From assembly GCA_037501455.1 (NCBI GenBank), contig CM074861.1:100727001-100791000 (forward strand): a stretch of DNA of 64,000 nucleotides, given 5' to 3'. Every line of letters starts with the position of its first letter. The stretch's first letter is position 1. The translations under genes were made by a program, and so were the position numbers. This document shows positions 59,657 to 64,000 of the stretch, in pieces. The notes under the pieces are model-generated. The model ran no database searches, was not told the DNA's origin, and saw only the letters and a program-made list of their open reading frames with translations. Source of the stretch: Lantana camara (lineage: Eukaryota > Streptophyta > Magnoliopsida > Lamiales > Verbenaceae).

Positions 59657-62600
59657 ATGGCTAATGTTCCGGCATCAGAAGTTGTGACCGACTACAGCAA
59701 AATGACTCGGAATGATTTCCCTGAGGGTTTTGTTTTCGGAACTGGAACTTCTGCTTATCAGGTCTGTGATGTTGACATACGTATTTATCAAGCTCATTCA
59801 GAGTTTGTGAAATTATATTATGGTTAATTAATTCTGCTGCATGGTTTGTTCTCTCTTCAGGTTGAAGGTGCTGCTGCTATGGGTGGTCGAGGCATTAGCG
59901 TCTGGGATGATTTGGCCATGAGAACTCCCGGTCTCTCTCTGTCGATAGATAGATAGATTGACAAATTTATATATTAAATTGTTGAGTACATAATAACTAC
60001 TTCATTATTAATGTGATGAAATTTTTGGTTGATAGATAGAATTGCCGATGGATCCAACGGAAATGTGGCAGTTGATATGTATCACAGATATAAGGTAATT
60101 ATATTTCAATGTTCGCCACCTGAAAGTCATCATTAGCTAGGCACTTAACGTAAAACTTTAATTTAGACAATATTTCAATATTAGAATATGAACAGTTGGT
60201 CGTCGTACTTTGAAAATTGGATGCGTGCAATATATAATCGTTACATTAGGGTTTCTAATGATCTACTAAATTCATTGAGTAGTAACAAAGAATCAAAAGA
60301 GTAGGGTATTAATGCAGTTCCTTGTGGGCTCTCTGTTAAATTTTGGTACATCTATTTAGATATTTTTATTTTCAGGATGATATCAGGATGATGAAGAGCA
60401 TGGGGTTTGATGCATACAGGTTTTCCATTTCATGGCCAAGAGTAATTCCCGGTAAAAAACAATTAAATATATAACTATATATATATTCTTTTCTACTTAT
60501 ATATGTAGAATTCATTTAAATAAACAATTAATTATGTCTTCTTGGATATTATTAGGTGGAAAAATAAGCCTTGGTGTCAACAGAGAAGGCATCGACTACT
60601 ACAATGACCTTATCAACACTGTCCTTGCAAATGGTTTGAGACAAATTCAATATATAACTCCACCACATGCATTTAATCCGTTTATTAATTAAGTTTACTT
60701 AGTTAAGTATTTAATTAGATAGTAAAAGCTATGTCCGTTGCACGTGTTTTATAAAAAACTATACTTATTAATTTTAGAAAAATTAATTCTATAAGTATAT
60801 ATATCCAAGCATAATAAAATGAACAGCATATATTTATATTTTGATTTATTAACCTTTCTACTAAAGTGTTTATTAAAAAAATTGACCAAAAAAATAATAA
60901 TTTTGGGTACCAAAGAATTTTAAAGAATTTGATATATATATATATATATAAGTTTTATTTCTATTGCGTAATTGTTATATATCATTTAAAATTAATTAGT
61001 TTGGATCAATTTGAGAAAATTGATCTGTCCGGCTAGATTAGACCACTTGGGTTTTCGAGACATAGCTTTTTAATTTTTCAAAATCAATCCTAAAGATTTC
61101 AAAATCATGCAATTTGGAAACGATTTTGGTACGAAAATTCTTTGTGGACCGAAACGTCACCTAGCCGGCTTCACATCCTATGTGGCATGACATATGGAAA
61201 TTTAATACTAAAATTGCTTACGTATCCTTTCATTTATATCTACATATCATTTAAATAAAAGTTATACTATTTATATAGGATGAGATCTTCTGCTCCAATT
61301 TTATACTTCATCTGCTGCTTCAATTATCAGATGTGCGACACGTGTATATTTAATATATTTCACTTAACGTACAGAAATAACTCATTAACGGGTTCTGTTA
61401 ACGGAGGTCACGTTCATCTTCTCTCTCACCTAAATTTTCAGAGTTCTGGTTCTCCTCCAAAAATTCCCCGAAACTCTCAAAGAACAAATAGTCAGTTTCT
61501 TCTCCCCAAAACAGGGAAAATACTCATTCCGATGCTTTTTCTCTCAAACCTCCAACATTTGTTTTCTTTCTTTCAAATAGGGCAAATTCGGGGAATCTTC
61601 AGAAGATTTTTCTCAAACCTCCAACATTTAAGTCTTCTCCTTTCAAATCCCCAAATTCTCAACCCAGAATTTCAATCTGAATCAAAACTCATGTCTATCC
61701 CCAAATCCTAAGATTTCTCAATTTGGATCATATAATTAATTAAATTAGAAAAATATATCATCCACACGATTTGATCGTAACTCTTTTATGTTGCATGGAT
61801 TAAATCTGTCTATGTATATTTGATTTGTTGAAGATATATGAGATGTTTTTTTAGTTTTTGTTTACTGAATATATCTCTTCTTTTTTTTTTCCGAAGATAT
61901 ATGAGATAGATGAGGATTTTTTCTTTATGATTTTCAGAAGAGTTTTTTTGTTGAAGATTTTCACAAGATTTGATAATTTTTTTTTTTTTTCTTACATAAT
62001 AGAGAAAAATTTTCTCACATAACCGAGAATTTTTCTCCGTTAACACCTCATTAACGCTGTAGTTTCTCTTAGTTAACATATTATTTTTATTGTTTAATAA
62101 AATCACACGGGTCACAGATCTGATAAGTGGAGCAGAAGATGAAGTATAAAATTGGAGCAGAAGATTTGGTCCGTATTTATATATGTATAGAACAAATACA
62201 AAGCTAATTACTTTAACATATACATCAAACTTTAATCGAGATATCTCCACGAAGATATATTTTATAAGTTCATGAATATGATAAATTCTTGTTAGCTTAT
62301 ATACTTACACAAAATTAAATATTGCAATTAACTATAACTTGGCCAATAGTATGAATTGTGAAAATATGCATTAATGTTTTATTTATTATTTTCTCTAGCT
62401 CTCACTTATCATTCTTTTATAAGTATTTATTTATGTCTATTCTTTTTCATTCTTGTCCATATGACATGCAGGCATGGAGTGCCATGTGACTCTCTTTCAT
62501 TGGGATCTTCCCGACCTACTGGAAAAAGAGTATCGCGGTTTCTTGAGCTTAGACATAGTGTAAGCAACTCATCCATTTGCCACATTACTTCAATGGTACT

Positions 62601-64000
62601 TGCAGTTATACGGTAAATAATTTCTTTCGTTTTTTGTTGCGATGTTGATCGAAATTGAACAGGAATGATTATCGCAATTATGTGGATTTGTGCTTCTGGG
62701 AATTCGGAGATAGGGTGAAACACTGGGCCACATTTAACGAGCCATGGACGTACTGTTATACCGGATACGTTAGGCGCACCTTCCCGCCTGGTAAAAAGGT
62801 TGTTTATGGCACTGAACTTGCTGCCAATGCTGCATCAGCTTCTACTCCTTCCAGGCGTTCAGCAAAAAAGCCGAGATTACTGAATGGTTCCAGCCCAGCA
62901 CCTACACCCGAAGACGGAAAGGATGAAACCCCATTAACATTACACGATTACAGGACTTGCAAAAATGTTGCTCCTCCTCCTACTGTTCGACATGCCCACT
63001 TTGTGCCTCATAGGACTTTGGAAAGCAGAACTACAAAATTGTTTCGCGCTCCAATAATCATGAGTGAACAAGACAAAGAAGCATTTATTGCTGCAAGAAA
63101 CTTGATTCTTGCTCATGCTGTAGCAGTTGAGTTATACAACACGAAATACAAGGTTCGCTTTCAATTTGATTAATATTGTTATATTACGAAAGCATAGTAC
63201 TATTTTTTACAAATTTAATGAACTTTTTATATCATATATGTATATATAGGATCAACAAGGAGGCCAGATTGGGATAGTACAAAACAACCACTGCTTTGAG
63301 CCTCAAGATGATACCAAGCAAGAAGACATAGATGCTGCAAGAAGAGTCCATGATTTTAAGTTCGGATGGTAATTAATTAGCATACATGATTATCTTCACA
63401 ATTTGTTCCTGATATTAATTAATTAAAGCAATGCTGTGATATATACTTTTAGGTTTCTGGAGCCCATTTTAACAGGTCGGTATCCAAAAACTATGAGAAA
63501 ATATATTCCTCGTGAAGCAACGTTCTCGGAAGAAGAGTCCAGAAACCTCAGGAGAAACAAGATGGACTTTCTGGGTATAAACTATTATACAGCAAGATAT
63601 GTAAAATACGAGCCCAATCCTGATCCCAAAATGGTTGCGTTCGACAAATTTCAGTATGCTACCGTTGAAGGTAAACCTTGTGAAGAACTACAATATGAAT
63701 TTTTTTTTTTATTAATTTTTTATAATTAATGAAATAATTTTTTTATAGATTAATTTATGTTTCTCTTTTATTCCAATAGTTAACGACAAAGACGGAAAGC
63801 CTATTGGTACAGAGGTAATCAAGATTATTATTTTTTTTCCATGTGTTTAATAGCAACTATATATATATGTGTGTGTGTGTGTGTTATTCTGCATGATTTC
63901 ATTCATATTTATTTTCTGTGTAAAAAATTATTCATGTTCTTTGCCTTTGTGGTATTCAGACAGGTCCAGATTGGTTGATCGTAGTTCCATGGGGAATTAA
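59657..64000 (+). CDS. GH1 beta-glucosidase (specialised-metabolite type), 3' end outside window
   Basis: Hydrolyses beta-glucosides. Exons by AG/GT borders and reading phase: 59657-59761, 59861-59930, 60036-60094, 60376-60451, 60556-60633, 62472-62559, 62663-63152, 63250-63368, 63453-63670, 63780-63814, 63960 onward. The protein starts [22 protein letters not shown]1 motifs are [43 protein letters not shown] and TFNEPW with the acid/base Glu at 62739-62741, then [13 protein letters not shown] and [12 protein letters not shown]. The nucleophile motif (I/V-T-E-N-G) lies beyond the window. All visible joints keep the frame. No signal peptide is evident. An unusual 80-90-residue insertion follows the NEP region (about 62810-63080). 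Closest remembered relatives are raucaffricine, strictosidine and oleuropein glucosidases; the substrate cannot be told. Confidence 0.9.
60932..60950. repeat. (TA)n microsatellite
   Basis: Nine to ten TA units in the fifth intron of the GH1 gene. Confidence 0.9.
61278..62172. mobile_element. TIR element in the fifth intron of the GH1 gene
   Basis: About 60-bp inverted ends (left GATCTTCTGCTCCAATTTTA; right reversed AATCTTCTGCTCCAATTTTA), with TATTTATATA on both sides (61268-61277; 62174-62183), a possible TSD though AT-rich. About 895 bp, no coding capacity recognised. It accounts for about half of the 1.84-kb intron. Confidence 0.6.
63858..63884. repeat. (TA)n(TG)n microsatellite
   Basis: Short TA run followed by about nine TG units in the tenth intron of the GH1 gene. 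Confidence 0.9.

Noticed and set aside
1..64000. rRNA genes, tRNA genes, CRISPR arrays, bacterial-style operons
   Set aside because: Nothing resembling them was seen; all structure is plant nuclear.

Overview
The window is nuclear DNA from a dicot plant. Evidence: plant-type Ty3/gypsy and Ty1/copia LTR retrotransposons (with tRNA-iMet and tRNA-Asp-like primer sites), CACTA, PIF/Harbinger, long-TIR and MITE DNA transposons, an intron-rich GH1 beta-glucosidase gene, and relics of a BASS4-like transporter and a YIP1/YIPF5-like membrane protein. The GH1 protein most resembles alkaloid/secoiridoid glucosidases of asterids (raucaffricine, strictosidine and oleuropein hydrolases), so an asterid host is plausible but unproven.

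Layout. 1-6743: right-hand (5') part of a decayed Tat-lineage Ty3/gypsy element on the minus strand, with one 855-bp LTR, PBS, gag, protease, RT, two RNase H domains and integrase; its other LTR is outside the window. 6744-9743: AT-rich spacer with a GC-rich coding-like island and a 946-bp TIR element. 9744-26284: a minus-strand chromovirus-like gypsy array, LTR-internal-LTR-internal-LTR, bounded by one TSD (TCAAA). 26285-29750: a LINE relic, a gypsy integrase relic and a small CACTA element. 29930-30606: BASS4-like pseudogene with a MITE just upstream. 32904-33402 and 48488-49120: a YIP1/YIPF5-like gene split by a copia element (33403-48487), which itself carries a full-length gypsy element (34623-44769). 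49121-52631: AT-rich spacer. 52632-59340: a nest of DNA transposons, probably an old CACTA filled with a long-TIR element, a PIF/Harbinger element and MITEs, one of which carries another MITE. 59657-64000: GH1 beta-glucosidase, at least 11 exons, cut by the window end, with a TIR element in its fifth intron.

Only the GH1 gene looks functional. The retroelement reading frames all carry stops or frame breaks, many of them TGG to TAG/TGA, as expected after cytosine methylation and deamination. The two most recent large insertions are the copia (LTRs differ at one site by eye) and the gypsy inside it (LTRs of equal length, about nine differences by eye).

The most unusual signals are a 16-bp palindrome (GGGAACGGCCGTTCCC-like) repeated 6-8 times about 1 kb upstream of the TATA box in two different gypsy LTR families; a hairpin near the predicted start site shared by the same two families; the three-LTR array; the YIP1 gene broken by nested elements; and a large basic/proline-rich insertion in the GH1 enzyme.
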